Below are positions 1 through 9,362 of a stretch of DNA of 64,000 nt, in pieces. The position numbers and the translations under genes are program-made. How positions within the stretch are numbered: position 1 is the first letter of the stretch; every line of letters starts with the position of its first letter. Source of the stretch: Orobanche coerulescens (Eukaryota > Streptophyta > Magnoliopsida > Lamiales > Orobanchaceae); NCBI GenBank assembly GCA_033398695.1, contig JAWKAU010000233.1, positions 117,001 through 181,000 on the forward strand. The letters are read 5' to 3'. Below the pieces are notes generated by a model. That model saw only the letters and a list, made by a program, of their open reading frames with translations. It did no database searches and was not told where the DNA came from.

Positions 1-1254
1 CTCGTAACTCATATTTACATGTTGAGTTTTCTAGTTAGTAATCGGAAAGATGAAAGCAAGAATGCCAAATGATTCTAATAAATGCGCCAAACAACTCATT
101 CTTGCTTGATGTGGATTCAATGTAATAATTAGCTCTATATATAACCCAACAAAGATACTCCTTGAGTCCTTCACACGTATCTATCTTCTATTACAATCCA
201 CATGATTCTGTAGTGTTTTAGACATTCAGAATGTTGTTTTGCTAATTCTCAACATTATAAACACCGTTAAGCATGATACTTTACAACATCAAGAACTCGA
301 ACAACGCATGAACTTATTGTTATATATGTATACTCCATCACTTTGTATTTTAACTATGTCCGTCTATATTTTTGGCAATAAACTCTGAGTATATTGATAA
401 TATCAGATACATATATCTCGTGTTGTGTCGGACCATCAAGGGGACCGTTAGTGACAACTTCTTATTGAACTTGGTCATACAAGACTCCATATGCCCCACT
501 ACCACTACTTAAGATAGACTTCATCCGCCTCAGCTTTCTTTTTCACATCTGTATCGCTTTGAATTCATATGTTAAGTTGGACTAATGATACATAAAAGTT
601 AAAACATATCTTGTTTTGTATTGTTCTGCTTTATCCTTTGACATCCAAGGTGCAATTTGAAAAAAAAATATGTTTCCTTGCCTGGGCACATTTTAATTTC
701 ACTAGCACATCTCCTCCACAGCAAGGAATCTGCAATCCCTCTATCTACATGATTTGTTGTTTCAAAAGCTGTACATTAAATGCGGAAAGATGCAACAATT
801 ATTAGATATCAGTAGATTATATACCACAATATACTAAGACATTCTTCACCCCATCATTAAGAAATCCTTTATTTTTGCAAAAATAAATCAATCTAGAAGA
901 AAACCCACAAAGACATACATGCATTTAACAATTCGAATATGGTAAAAAAACCATTCAGATTATAGGTATGAACAGGTATGTGCTATATTATTTTTATCTT
1001 CATTCAAGAGACACATAGCAAAGATCGAACACATCAAGATCTCTACCATAACTAAAAAGAATCATTTAGTGCAGTCAAGGAAAAATCAAGAAAAATTCAC
1101 ATAATTGATTACGTGATAGAACAAAAAAGTGGTATTTGTTGCACAATAACATGACTTAGGCATGATGATAGACACCAGTGATAAAACAATTTTGGAAGTA
1201 ATCCAAGATTCTCATTGAAGAAAAAGTGAGATCAAGACAAGACAAGAAACTTAC

Positions 1255-2083
1255 TTTAATAGCAAAGACAAATGGATATCTCCAAAGTTTACAACCAACC
1301 TGTCACAATGAAATCAACATTCAACCGTAACATGTGAATTACAGTTCCATTATTAAGGAAATCATATGGTAAATTGACCCCCATTGGCCTATGTGCTGCG
1401 AGAAGCGATTAGATGCATCATGTACAAATACATACATGACATGAAATATTATGTAACTACATAACAGGAAAATGTTTCAAGTGTGATACATACTCCTCAT
1501 TCTGGGACAGAAACTGCATGAAACACTCGATCCTTGACATCCTTATACACAAAGCCTACTACAACCCCAATTTTCCTGATAAGAAGGTAAAAATCAAAAG
1601 AATTACCAGATATTAATGATGGGAAAATAGCCAATACATATCAAATAGAACATAATAAAGGCTAAAATACCACTACAAATTAGTTTTGGATGGTATGGAA
1701 ATGCATGTTCAAAGTTTTCCTACTCTCAGGACTCTTACTAATTGGGTATGAAAATATACATATCGACATAATCATCCATCAAACCCTCTCTCATAAAAGA
1801 ATCAGTAAACATAACAAAGAGAAAGTCCTAGAAAAAGCAGAGAAGGATCTGGGTGCTGTGATGGATCAACATATATCTCGTATAGTAAAAGAACTTCGAG
1901 AAAGAACAACTATACTCGTAGAATACCTAAACCAATCAATATCATAAAAACTAAACCAGAAAATCGAGCAATTATTTCTAAGAGGAGTGATGCAAAAAAG
2001 GAGAATAAAATAGAAAAACACACCTTGTACACATGCCGGCGCTGGTGGTAGGTAAATCGCCGATGATTGGGGTGGGACTTCAT
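1255..2083 (-). other. Exon-like segments inside the CACTA element (unidentified gene or captured fragment)
   Basis: Three minus-strand segments have plausible splice borders. 2024-2083 starts with ATG, encodes 20 residues beginning MKSHPNHRRF, and ends CAAG before GTGTGT. A segment starting at 1575 follows a TTATCAG acceptor and stays open to a TGA near 1500 (it reads KIGVVVGFVYKDV near its start). 1255-1299 lies between a GACAG acceptor and a GTAAGT donor and reads VGCKLWRYPFVFAIK. I do not recognise the protein. The phases of the pieces do not clearly join, so exons may be missing or the pattern may be chance. It could be part of the transposon's own gene or a host fragment carried by the element. 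Confidence 0.25.
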
Positions 2084-2261
2084 CGACCGGCCTGTGGATG
2101 CGAGGTCGCCGATTTTTCTACACTTGCCCTAGCTGTAGTCGCCTGTGATAGATCGAGGAAGAAAGAAAAGAAAGAAACACAATACGTACGGCCCAGTTGA
2201 TTTGGTAAAGAATGAAAAATGGAGACCGCATTAAACAACGCGTTTTTATTTCTCACACATT

Positions 2262-2484
2262 ACAGACCCGTTGAAATAAACAACAGGTCTTTTATTTCTT
2301 ACACATTAGAGACCTGTTACCTTAAATAAGTGGTCTTTATTTTATCTTATAAGAAAATAGTGGACCCCTTTAACATATTAGAGACCTGTTATTTCTAATA
2401 TTGGGTCTCTTATATTAAAGAGACCCGTTGTCTTAACCAACGGGTCTGTTATTAAGGGTCTCTTTGCTTGTTTTTGTAGTAGTG
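2262..2484. repeat. CACTA subterminal repeats and terminal inverted repeat
   Basis: Between about 2262 and 2465 the motif AGACC(T/C)GTT and its complement AAC(A/G)GGTCT recur roughly ten times in both orientations, for example near 2265, 2283, 2308, 2379, 2405, 2424 and 2440. In CACTA elements such subterminal motifs are transposase-binding sites. The terminal repeat itself occupies 2466-2484. Confidence 0.7.
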
Positions 2485-3029
2485 CAAAACCATACGCATT
2501 ACATTGGCTCGATGATGGGAGTAAAGTGAAAGTTTCGAAACAAGTATGGGTCGGTTTAACTATGGGCTCGTATGGTGACAACGTACTATGTGATGTACTC
2601 CCGATGGATGCATGCCACATACTCTTGGGACGACCATGGCTATTTGATAGAGATGTTTTACATCGAGGGAGAAGTAACGAATATGAACTACGGTATAAAG
2701 GAAAGAAGATTGGGCTTAAACCAATGGCGCCTCAAGCCATTCGTTCGATGAGTTCTAGTCAAGTGGAAAAATCGAAGCTTACTATGTTTGCTAGTGAGAA
2801 AGAGGTGAAACACGCTATTGATGACGGCGAGCGTGTGTATTTGTTGATTATTAAAGAAACACGAGATGTTGACATGATTGTGCAAGGCAAAGGAGATATC
2901 GATACCTTGCTACGAGAATTTGCGGATGTCTTCCCTAAGACTTACCACGGTTTGCCACCCTTACGTGGGATTGAACACCAAGTCGATCTTGTACCGGGTG
3001 CATCACTCCATAACAAGGCCACCTATTGA
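2485..3029 (+). pseudogene. Element A protease C-terminal half and protease-RT linker
   Basis: The frame reads WLFDRDV after LPMDACHILLGRP, the conserved C-terminal flap and helix of retrotransposon aspartic proteases. A linker follows (LLREFADVFP, then GLPPLRGIEHQVDLVPG), the usual lead-in to gypsy reverse transcriptase. The catalytic D-[ST]-G part should lie upstream and is removed by the CACTA insertion. The frame ends at a TGA (3027-3029) where homologues C and G have AGA (Arg), a nonsense substitution. It would act with the rest of pol to process the polyprotein inside virus-like particles if it were intact. Confidence 0.8.
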
Positions 3030-4279
3030 TGTAACCCCGAGGAGATGAAGGAGTTGCAAAAACAAATCGAGGAGCTAATGAATCGCGGGTACGTTCGAGA
3101 AAGTTTGAGCCCTTGTGCGGTTCCGGTTTTACTTGTCCCGAAGAAAGATGGGTCATGACGGATGTGTATAGATAGTAGATCCTTGAACAACATAACCATC
3201 AAATATCGATTCCCAATTCCGAGACTTGATGATATGTTGGACGAGTTGCATGGTTCGGTGATATTTTCGAAAGTTGATTTGAGAAGCGGTTATCATCAAA
3301 TTCGCATGCGAGAAGAGGACGAATAGAAGACGGCTTTAAAAACAAAACATACATTATATGAATGGCTCGTCATGCCCTTTGGACGTACAAATGCACCAAG
3401 TACTTTCATGCGATTAATGAATGAGGTACTTAAACCATTTTTGGGAAAGTTTGTCGTCGTATACTTGGATGACATCTTGATTTATAGTCAATCATTGCAA
3501 GAGCATACCGGGAACTTGAGGAAAGTCTTCGAGATCCTCAGGGATCAAAAACTTTATGGGAAGAGGAGAAGTGCTCGTTTCTAGTCGAGAGTGTAGTCTT
3601 TCTTGGCTACGTCATTTCTAAAGAAGGAGTGTCGGTTGATCAAACCAAGATCGAGGCGATTAAATCTTGGCCTACTCCCAAAACCATCACGAAAGTCCGA
3701 TCCTTTCACGGACTTGCTTCATTTTATCGGAGGTTCATACGAGATTTTAGCACCATTTCTAGTCCAATAACGGAATGCTTAAAAAAAGGACCATTTGTGT
3801 GGAACGGGGCTGCCCAAGGGGCATTTGAAAAATTGAAGGCAAAAATGTGTGAGGCACCTATCTTGGCATTACCCGACTTTTCACAAGTAGAATGTGACGC
3901 GAGTGGAGTGGGTATTGGGGCGGTTCTCGTCCAAGGGAGACGACCGATTGCATACTTCTCAGAGAAATTAGGAGGGGCTCGACTCAAATATTGTACTTAT
4001 GACAAGGAGTTCTATGCCATTGTGAGAGCTCTTGATCATTGGAGTCATTACCTTCGGCCGAAACATTTCATCCTACATTCGGATCATGAGTCCTTAAAAT
4101 ATATTAACGGGCAACAAAAGTTGAGCCCGAGACATGCTAAATGGGTGGAATTCTTGCAATCGTTCCACTTTTCCTCGAAATATAAGGATGGCAAGAGCAA
4201 CATTGTGGCGGATGCATTGTCTAGACGGTATGCCTTGCTCTCTACTCTTGATATTCGTTTGCTTGGTTCGAAACATTGA
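3030..4279 (+). pseudogene. Element A reverse transcriptase and RNase H
   Basis: RT blocks are in order: [15 protein letters not shown] near 3265-3310, [17 protein letters not shown] from 3372, and the catalytic box [12 protein letters not shown] near 3450-3490. The connection domain ([19 protein letters not shown]) starts near 3690 and RNase H ([14 protein letters not shown], near 3890) runs to [16 protein letters not shown]. Breaks are visible. TGG codons have become TGA near 3156 and TAG near 3328, and a small indel after the YLDD box near 3560 shifts the frame before KCSFLVES is reached. The nonsense changes look like C-to-T or G-to-A decay at methylated sites. The same domains are present in C and G. 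Confidence 0.85.
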
Positions 4280-5640
4280 AGGAGTGTTATGATGGTGATG
4301 TGGATTTTGGTGAGATTTTCATTCGGTGTAAATCTGGTCCATTTGGAGAGTTTACGTTGCAAGAAGGATTCCTCTTCAAAGGAAATTGCCTTTCTTTAGC
4401 CAAACACGCGATTCGGGAATTGTTAGTTAGGGAAGCTCACGGTGGAGGCTTGGCCGACCATTTTGGTTCGACCAAAATGTTGGAGGTACTTAAAGAGCAT
4501 TTTTATTGGCCGAAGATGCAAGGGGATGTACACGACATAATTAATAAGTGTGTAACATGCCATATTGCAAAGAGTTCGTTCAAACCGGGAGTATACATGC
4601 CTTTTCCGATTCTGGAAAGGCCGTGGGAAGATGTCTCAATGGATTTCATTGTTGGTTTGCCTCGTACTCAACGAGGGAGAGATGCTATTATGGTTGTCGT
4701 AGACCGATTTTCGAAGATGGCTCACTTTGTGGCTTGCCACAAGACGGACGACGCGAGTAACATCACCGATTTGTATTTTCGAGAGATCGTATGATTACAT
4801 GGGGTCCCAAAAACGATTGTTTCGGATCGGGACTCAAAATTCCTTAGTTATTTTTGGAACACCTTGTGGAAAAAGGTGGGAACCAAACTCCTATTTAGCA
4901 CGTCACATCATCCACAAACGGATGGTCAAACCGAGGTAACCAATCGAACTTTGGGCACTTTATTACGTGGTCTTGTGAGCAAGACACAAAAGGATTGGGA
5001 TTTGAAACTTGCACATGCGGAGTTCGCTTATAATCGTTCTCCTACTCATGCCACGGCACACTCTCCGTTTGAAGTAATTTACGGACTAAATCCGTACGTG
5101 CCGTTAGATCTAATTCCATTGCCAAGTGACGAGTTGGTGCACAAGGATGCGGAGTCAAAACTAAAATCAATGATGAAATTACACGAGCAAGTACGTAATT
5201 GAATCAAGGAAATAAATGAGGCTTACAAAAGAAAGTCGAACTAGCAAAGAAGGCCGAGATTGTTCGAAGTTGGAGATTTGGTTTGGTTGCATTTGAGGAA
5301 AGAGCGATTTCCAAGTAAACGTAAGAACAAATTAATGCCGCGAGCGGAGGGACCGTTTAAAGTAATCGCAAAGATGAACGACAACGCATACAAATTGGAA
5401 CTTCCGGGAGATTATGGGGTTCATGCAACCTTTAATGTTGGGGACCTTTCGCCTTACATCGATGATGACGGAATTTCGGAATTGAGGACAATACCCTTTA
5501 AAGGGGGAGGAGATGATACGGGGTCAATTAATATGAATGAAGAAGACGAAGTAAGGATCGACGTAAATAACCTTACAATACGCCATGCATGGACGATTAC
5601 ATATTTAGGCGAGAAAATGAACACAAGACGTGGAGTCTTG
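4276..5640 (+). pseudogene. Element A integrase with C-terminal tail running into the LTR
   Basis: An H2C2 zinc-binding module (around 4430-4570, ending CVTCHIAKSSFKPG) precedes the catalytic core: SMDFIVGLP, then VVDRFSKMAHF (first Asp), a second Asp in VSDRDSKF near 4825, and the Glu in [10 protein letters not shown] near 4920. The C-terminal domain (FEVGDLVWLHLRKERF, from 5260) ends in FNVGDLSPY. The frame then continues through the polypurine tract as ELRTIPFKGGGDDT and into the 3' LTR, where EEDEVRID is encoded. CGA-to-TGA stops occur near 4792 and 5201, an in-frame stop also falls near 5241, and a frameshift lies near 4800-4860. The enzyme would insert the cDNA with 5-bp target duplications. 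Confidence 0.85.
5501..5513 (+). promoter_or_regulatory. Element A polypurine tract
   Basis: AAGGGGGAGGAGA directly abuts the 3' LTR start TGATACG. It is the priming site for plus-strand DNA. It is also part of the open reading frame (FKGGG). Equivalent tracts lie next to the LTRs of B, C, D, E, F and G. Confidence 0.85.
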
Positions 5641-6003
5641 GTCTCGGCCGTGTCATATGACACGGCCCGTGTCATGCTGTGCCGGAAGATCAAAGTGCAC
5701 TGCCTGCCGAACTCGGCCATGTCGTCTGATACGGCCCGCACCGAGATGTCCCGTACAAGCAAAACTGACTGCCCGATGGACTTGACCGTGTCCCGAGACA
5801 CGTCCGAGTCGAACTCTTCCGGAAGTTGTCGAAGGACTGCCTGCCCAGCCCGACCGTGTCCCAAGACACGGTCGAGTCCTACTCGCCCAGAACGTCAGAA
5901 CTGACTGCCCAGACGACCCGGCCATGTTCCAGGACACGGTCGAGTCCTGCCGACCATGATGCGCACACCGCGGCCATGTCAAGCGACACGGCCCGTGTCC
6001 CTG
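5641..6003. repeat. GC-rich array of CCGTGTC / GACACGG palindromes
   Basis: The heptamer CCGTGTC and its complement GACACGG recur many times as pairs separated by 2-6 bases, so each pair forms a hairpin. The clearest is a perfect 22-bp palindrome at 5646-5667 with half-site GGCCGTGTCAT. The array sits in U3, roughly 200-560 bp upstream of the TATA box. Related arrays occupy about 7376-7880, 9980-10490, 14215-14650, 23277-23710, 31270-31730 and 33890-34360. Confidence 0.85.
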
Positions 6004-6339
6004 CCGGCAGCCCACCTTATTTTATAGCCTTTTGAATTGTTTGTCTTTCCTTTTCCTTTTTTACTCATAGGGATTGTGTTTCCCTAAATTATGATCTTTT
6101 GTTCCCCTTTGTATTTTATTTTGATTTGTTTTGTTTATTCAAAGATTTTATAATCTTTGAATTATTTTCTTTAATTATCATTAGGGAGACTTGGATTCCT
6201 ATAAGTAGTCATGCCTAAGCATTGTAATATCATTGAATGTTGAAGTAAAAGATTACACTTTGTGTTTTCATCCTTGGTGAATGATTTTCATCGAACTTTG
6301 ATTTTTATTCGATGCGTTTTTGAGTATTAATCCGATCGA

Positions 6340-6396
6340 TTCTCAATAGGTCTTGAGAAGAAATCCTCTTATCGAATTATAGGTCTAATTCGATAA
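6340..6396 (+). promoter_or_regulatory. Twin TAGGTC-loop hairpins in the LTR leader (type copy)
   Basis: Hairpin 1 (6340-6359) has arms TTCTCAA and TTGAGAA around the loop TAGGTC. Hairpin 2 (6369-6396) has 11-bp arms TTATCGAATTA and TAATTCGATAA around the same loop TAGGTC. They lie downstream of the TATA box, so they should be in the transcript leader. Equivalent pairs occur in all twelve complete or near-complete LTRs of elements A to G; hairpin coordinates are given in the LTR entries. Several arm differences between copies preserve base pairing. The function is unknown; packaging, dimerisation or translation control are possible. Confidence 0.7.
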
Positions 6397-6565
6397 ACCT
6401 TTGTTCTTGATCTTTCAAGTCTTCTTGATCGATATTATCACTTTATCCGATATTAAATCCATAAAACTACATCCGAAATACACTACTCATAAAAGACTTC
6501 CGCTACGATATTCTTATACACACTCCGATCGATACATATTCATCTTTCCGAGTGAATTCGTATCA

Positions 6566-6755
6566 GATCCGAGCCTTTTGTACGCAAAATTGGCTATAGC
6601 AACTCCGACTAATATTTTCTTTCTTGATTAAGTCTTGTTGTAGCAAGGATTCGCTATAATAGCTCCGGTTAAGCCTTTACTACTTGATTAAGTCTTGTTA
6701 ATAAGAGATAAGACCGCGTTACTTGCATTCGAGTTGGAACTCTATAAAAACTTGG
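6566..6755. repeat. Satellite array, left fragment (about one 200-bp monomer)
   Basis: This is one monomer of the tandem repeat that continues at 10585. The marker GAGCCTTTTGTAC starts at 6571. Joining across element B gives a distance of about 202 bp to the next marker, which matches the array period. The last five bases, CTTGG, are the target duplication of B. Confidence 0.8.
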
Positions 6756-7951
6756 TGATACGAATTCTCATGAGAGGTGGATACGTATCGGTCGGAGTGT
6801 GTGTATGAATATTGTAGCGAAGGCTTTTACGAGTATGGGTGTTTTTGGATATATTTTTGGATGTAATATCGAATATGACAAGGAAAATTCGAACAAATGA
6901 AAAATGGAAGTAATATCGGAAAAGGTGATAATATCGATCAAAGTGATTCGATCGAACAAAAACAAAGGTTTATCGAATTAGACCTATAATTCGATAAGGT
7001 GATTTCTTCTCAAGACCTATTGACAATCAATCGGATTAATACTCGAAAACGCGTCGAATAAAAATCAAGTTTCGGTAAAAATCATTTACCAAGGATAGAA
7101 ACACAAAGTGTATTCTTTCACATTCAAATTCATAATACTATGCTATTACAAGGCTAAGTAAAGACTACATATAGGGGTGAAGTCTTCTACTTAAGGAATC
7201 AAACAAAAAAAGAAAATAATTCAAAGATTTATAAAATCTTTGAATAATCAAAACAAATCAAATAAAATACATACAAGAAACATAAATCACAAAATGGGGG
7301 AAACATAATCCCTAAAATAAGTAAAAAGAAAAAGAGAAGTCAAAAATACATAAAAGTGTATAAAATAAGGGGGCTGTCGGCAGGGACTCGATAGTGTCCC
7401 GTGACACGGCCGCGGCGCGGTCGACAGGCGCCGGCAGGGACTCGACCATGTCCGCTTGACACGGTCGCGGCGCGACAACGACGTCCGACAGTGACGACGT
7501 CCGACAGTGACCCGGCACGGGCGAGGCGCGACAGGGACGTTCGGCAATGACTCGAGCGTGTCCGTTGACACGGTCGCGGCGCGACAGGGACGTTCTGCAT
7601 TGACTCGACCGTGTCCTGGAACACGGTTGGGCGACTGGGCAGTCGGTTTTGGCTTATCCAGAAGAGTTCGACTCGGCCGTGTCTCGGGACGCGATCGAGT
7701 CTGGCCGGCAGTCAGTTTGCCAATTCTGGGACACCTCGGCACGGGCCATGCCGGACGACACGGCCGAGTTCGGTTGGCAGTGCTCGGCATTTTCCAGCAG
7801 GCGACGACATTTTCCGGCAGGTTGTGTCATTTTCCGGCTTGTGTCTGTTTTCTCGCCTAAAAATGTCGTCGTACGTGCATGACGCGTCGTAAGGCCGTTT
7901 ATTTTGATCCTTGCTCCGTCTTCTTCATTTTGACTAGTTAATTTCGTATCA
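6756..7951 (-). repeat. Element B 3' LTR
   Basis: It starts TGATACGAATTC and ends TTTCGTATCA on the plus strand. Twin hairpins lie at 6970-6997 (arms intact) and 7007-7026 (one arm base changed, TTGACAA). The CCGTGTC palindrome array spans about 7376-7770. A PPT complement (TTCCCTCCACCTTTAAAG) follows at 7952. Confidence 0.88.
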
Positions 7952-8840
7952 TTCCCTCCACCTTTAAAGGGAATTGTCCTCAATTCCGAACTCCCTTCGT
8001 CATCAAGATAATTAACTAAAGCCTCTAAGTATTTGATCTCGAAAATGTCCGCAGTGCGTACATATGGCCCAAAATCTTGAGACGATAAGTAGTATGGGAT
8101 CTCCGGGAATCACCAAACAAATAACTATCATTATTAATGAAATAATAATAATTATTCTGCGAGGTAATACCGATATCACGATATGAATCATCATATAACC
8201 GGACATCTGAAATGGGAAGCACGACAGTAATAATAGGTCGCTCTTCATCAGATGCCACTTCAAGACCTGGGAAAAATGCTTCGTCGTTGACTTTCATATC
8301 AAAATATTGGTAAGGCTCAAGATATAGATGTTCCGGAATCATAACATCTTCTTGCTCCGTATCAAGAACCGAAAACACCTCATTGGAGTCTGCACCATTA
8401 ATTGGACAAAAGTCTTCAAAACAACTTTCGTCGAGATATGGATCGTCAGGGAACAACATCAAAATGGGAAGCATTAATGATTTCGCTGGTGCACCATCAA
8501 AAATGGGAAACACGGAATCAATTATGGGTTCCTCTTCGTCAATCGGGTTCGGTGTCAAATACCGTGGCCCTTCATAATCCCGCCTGTTTCCATGACACTA
8601 ACAAGTTCCTCACCATTAACATAAGTTGGTCCGTCTTGGTCAAATTGGCCAACACAACCAATTGGTCCATGCTCAAAATAGCAAGATCCAAGTTCGTCAA
8701 TTAGGGAAACACGGCTCAACTCATCTTCTTCGTTGAATTGCGCCATTGAAAACTCTGTCTCGTCTACTTCATTGAAAATAGTGGTAGGGACATCATTTTC
8801 ATCAAAAAAGCTTCGCTGGAAATTCTTCGAGAAAAAAAAA
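7654..8840 (-). pseudogene. Element B acidic domain plus integrase-like C-terminal tail (frameshifted)
   Basis: Reading from 8840 down, the frame encodes FFDENDVPTTIFNEVDETEF, then acidic sequence with CYFEHGPIGCVGQ, repeated short motifs such as VFPIFD and VVLPISD, and a YYYFINNDSY segment. Near 8055 two extra bases shift the frame. In the other frame the sequence continues SSELRTIPFKGGGNDT across the polypurine tract and into the LTR (ARIKINGLTTRHA), ending at 7654. D keeps this whole stretch in one frame. I recognise no enzymatic domain. It occupies the place of pol, between gag and the 3' LTR, and is preserved in B, D and E and partly in F. Confidence 0.65.
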
Positions 8841-9279
8841 ATCTTTGATCGAAGGCCGGCGGCGGGGCGTCGAAGGATTGGTGGTGGGGGAACAACGAGT
8901 GGTGGTATGGTTTGAACCTTCGATTGAAATATTTTATGAATTTTTGCCAATCTTTGATTTTTGGCTTACGTTGTTGTGAACGGGACTGTTTCAGTTTTTG
9001 CCACCAGACGGCGGCGCTACCGCGGAGGCACCTTGCCACCAACGAAACGCGGTGGTTGATCGGGGCAGCCTTGAAGTCCGAGTGCTCCTCACAAGCACGG
9101 AGCCAATCTATGCACGCCTCTGGATTACTAGATCGGTGAAACTCCGGTATGCTGCGGAATTTGGCCAAGAAATCAATATCATTGGCATCGTCTCTGCGTC
9201 TTTCTTGCATACGTTGCTCCGGTAAGCAGTTTAGTGCGTCACGGAGTTTCATCAAGAAATCGAGATCGGAGAAATCCAT
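8764..9279 (-). CDS. Element B Gag-like protein (171 aa)
   Basis: The start is taken at the ATG opening MDFSDLDFLMKLRDAL, because E and F begin at the same place and G gag starts similarly (MDLNDADFLAKLRDAL). The middle has the retrotransposon gag pattern: IDWLRACEEHSDF, then RCLRGSAAVWWQKLK and DWQKFIKYFNRRFKP, with the invariant WWQ and the W-x2-F helix. There is no zinc knuckle. Near 8840 a run of ten A (plus strand) marks where this frame departs from the one that continues into the acidic domain. The protein would form the capsid of the particle. In minus orientation it starts about 60 bases after the primer site. Confidence 0.75.
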   Translation of the reverse strand: MDFSDLDFLMKLRDALNCLPEQRMQERRRDDANDIDFLAKFRSIPEFHRSSNPEACIDWLRACEEHSDFKAAPINHRVSLVARCLRGSAAVWWQKLKQSRSQQRKPKIKDWQKFIKYFNRRFKPYHHSLFPHHQSFDAPPPAFDQRFFFSRRISSEAFLMKMMSLPLFSMK

Positions 9280-9341
9280 AACAAGAGTTAAGTGATAGTT
9301 CTTCACAAGAAATCGTTGAAGAAATCGCCCAAGGAGATGAC

Positions 9342-9358
9342 CTTGGGCTCCGATACCA
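9342..9358 (-). promoter_or_regulatory. Element B primer binding site
   Basis: On the minus strand this reads TGGTATCGGAGCCCAAG, four bases inside the 5' LTR end. It matches the 3' end of plant initiator tRNA-Met with one or two mismatches. D, E, F and G carry the same variant site. Confidence 0.88.
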
Positions 9359-9362
9359 CTTA

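Larger units (their letters stand above)
1..2484. mobile_element. CACTA (En/Spm-type) DNA transposon, one terminal part
   Basis: The right edge ends in a 19-bp terminal sequence (2466-2484) whose reverse complement starts CACTACTACAAAAAC, the hallmark of plant CACTA elements. Immediately inside it lies a cluster of short direct and inverted subterminal repeats. Immediately outside it the sequence resumes in the protease region of a gypsy element, which matches the homologous stretch near 60521-60550, so this is an insertion junction. The other terminus is not in the window. The interior is AT-rich and holds no recognisable transposase; it has a few exon-like segments on the minus strand, listed separately. 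The family assignment rests on the terminus and subterminal repeats, not on coding sequence. Confidence 0.72.
2485..6565 (+). mobile_element. Element A: decayed autonomous Ty3/gypsy retrotransposon, CRM-like, 5' part absent
   Basis: A holds protease C-terminus, reverse transcriptase, RNase H, integrase, a polypurine tract and a full 3' LTR. Its 5' LTR and gag are missing from the window because the CACTA element interrupts it at 2484/2485. Protein similarity to C and G of this window is high throughout. The C-terminal integrase stretch (NDNAYKLELPGDYG, then FNVGDLSPY) and the pol frame crossing the polypurine tract into the LTR are typical of CRM-clade chromoviruses; the clade call is inference. 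The right end lies directly in a satellite monomer. The reading frame is broken by several stops, so this copy is dead. Confidence 0.85.
5514..6565 (+). repeat. Element A 3' LTR (1,052 bp)
   Basis: It starts TGATACG and ends CGTATCA, a 7-bp terminal inverted repeat shared with the LTRs of B to G. From 5' to 3' it holds the end of the pol frame, a GC-rich palindrome array (5641-6003), an AT-rich stretch, a TATA box (TATAAGTA, 6200-6207) and the twin hairpins (6340-6396). The next base begins a satellite monomer. Confidence 0.9.

Noticed and set aside
430..540. Minus-strand segment resembling a protein-kinase glycine loop (GSGAYGVLY)
   Set aside because: Only about ten residues match; the expected downstream lysine and helix are absent and the frame soon stops.
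1690..1947. Plus-strand open frame of 85 codons in the CACTA interior
   Set aside because: No recognisable domain, AT-rich composition, and no splice or promoter support; it overlaps exon-like segments on the other strand only by chance.
7287..7892. Overlapping open frames of 60-170 codons on both strands rich in Arg, Pro and Thr (also 9835-10520, 13606-14634, 23110-23869, 31177-31814, 33741-34439)
   Set aside because: They lie in the CCGTGTC palindrome arrays of LTRs. Openness in several frames on both strands follows from GC-rich repeats; the repeated residues are the repeat unit translated, with no domain.
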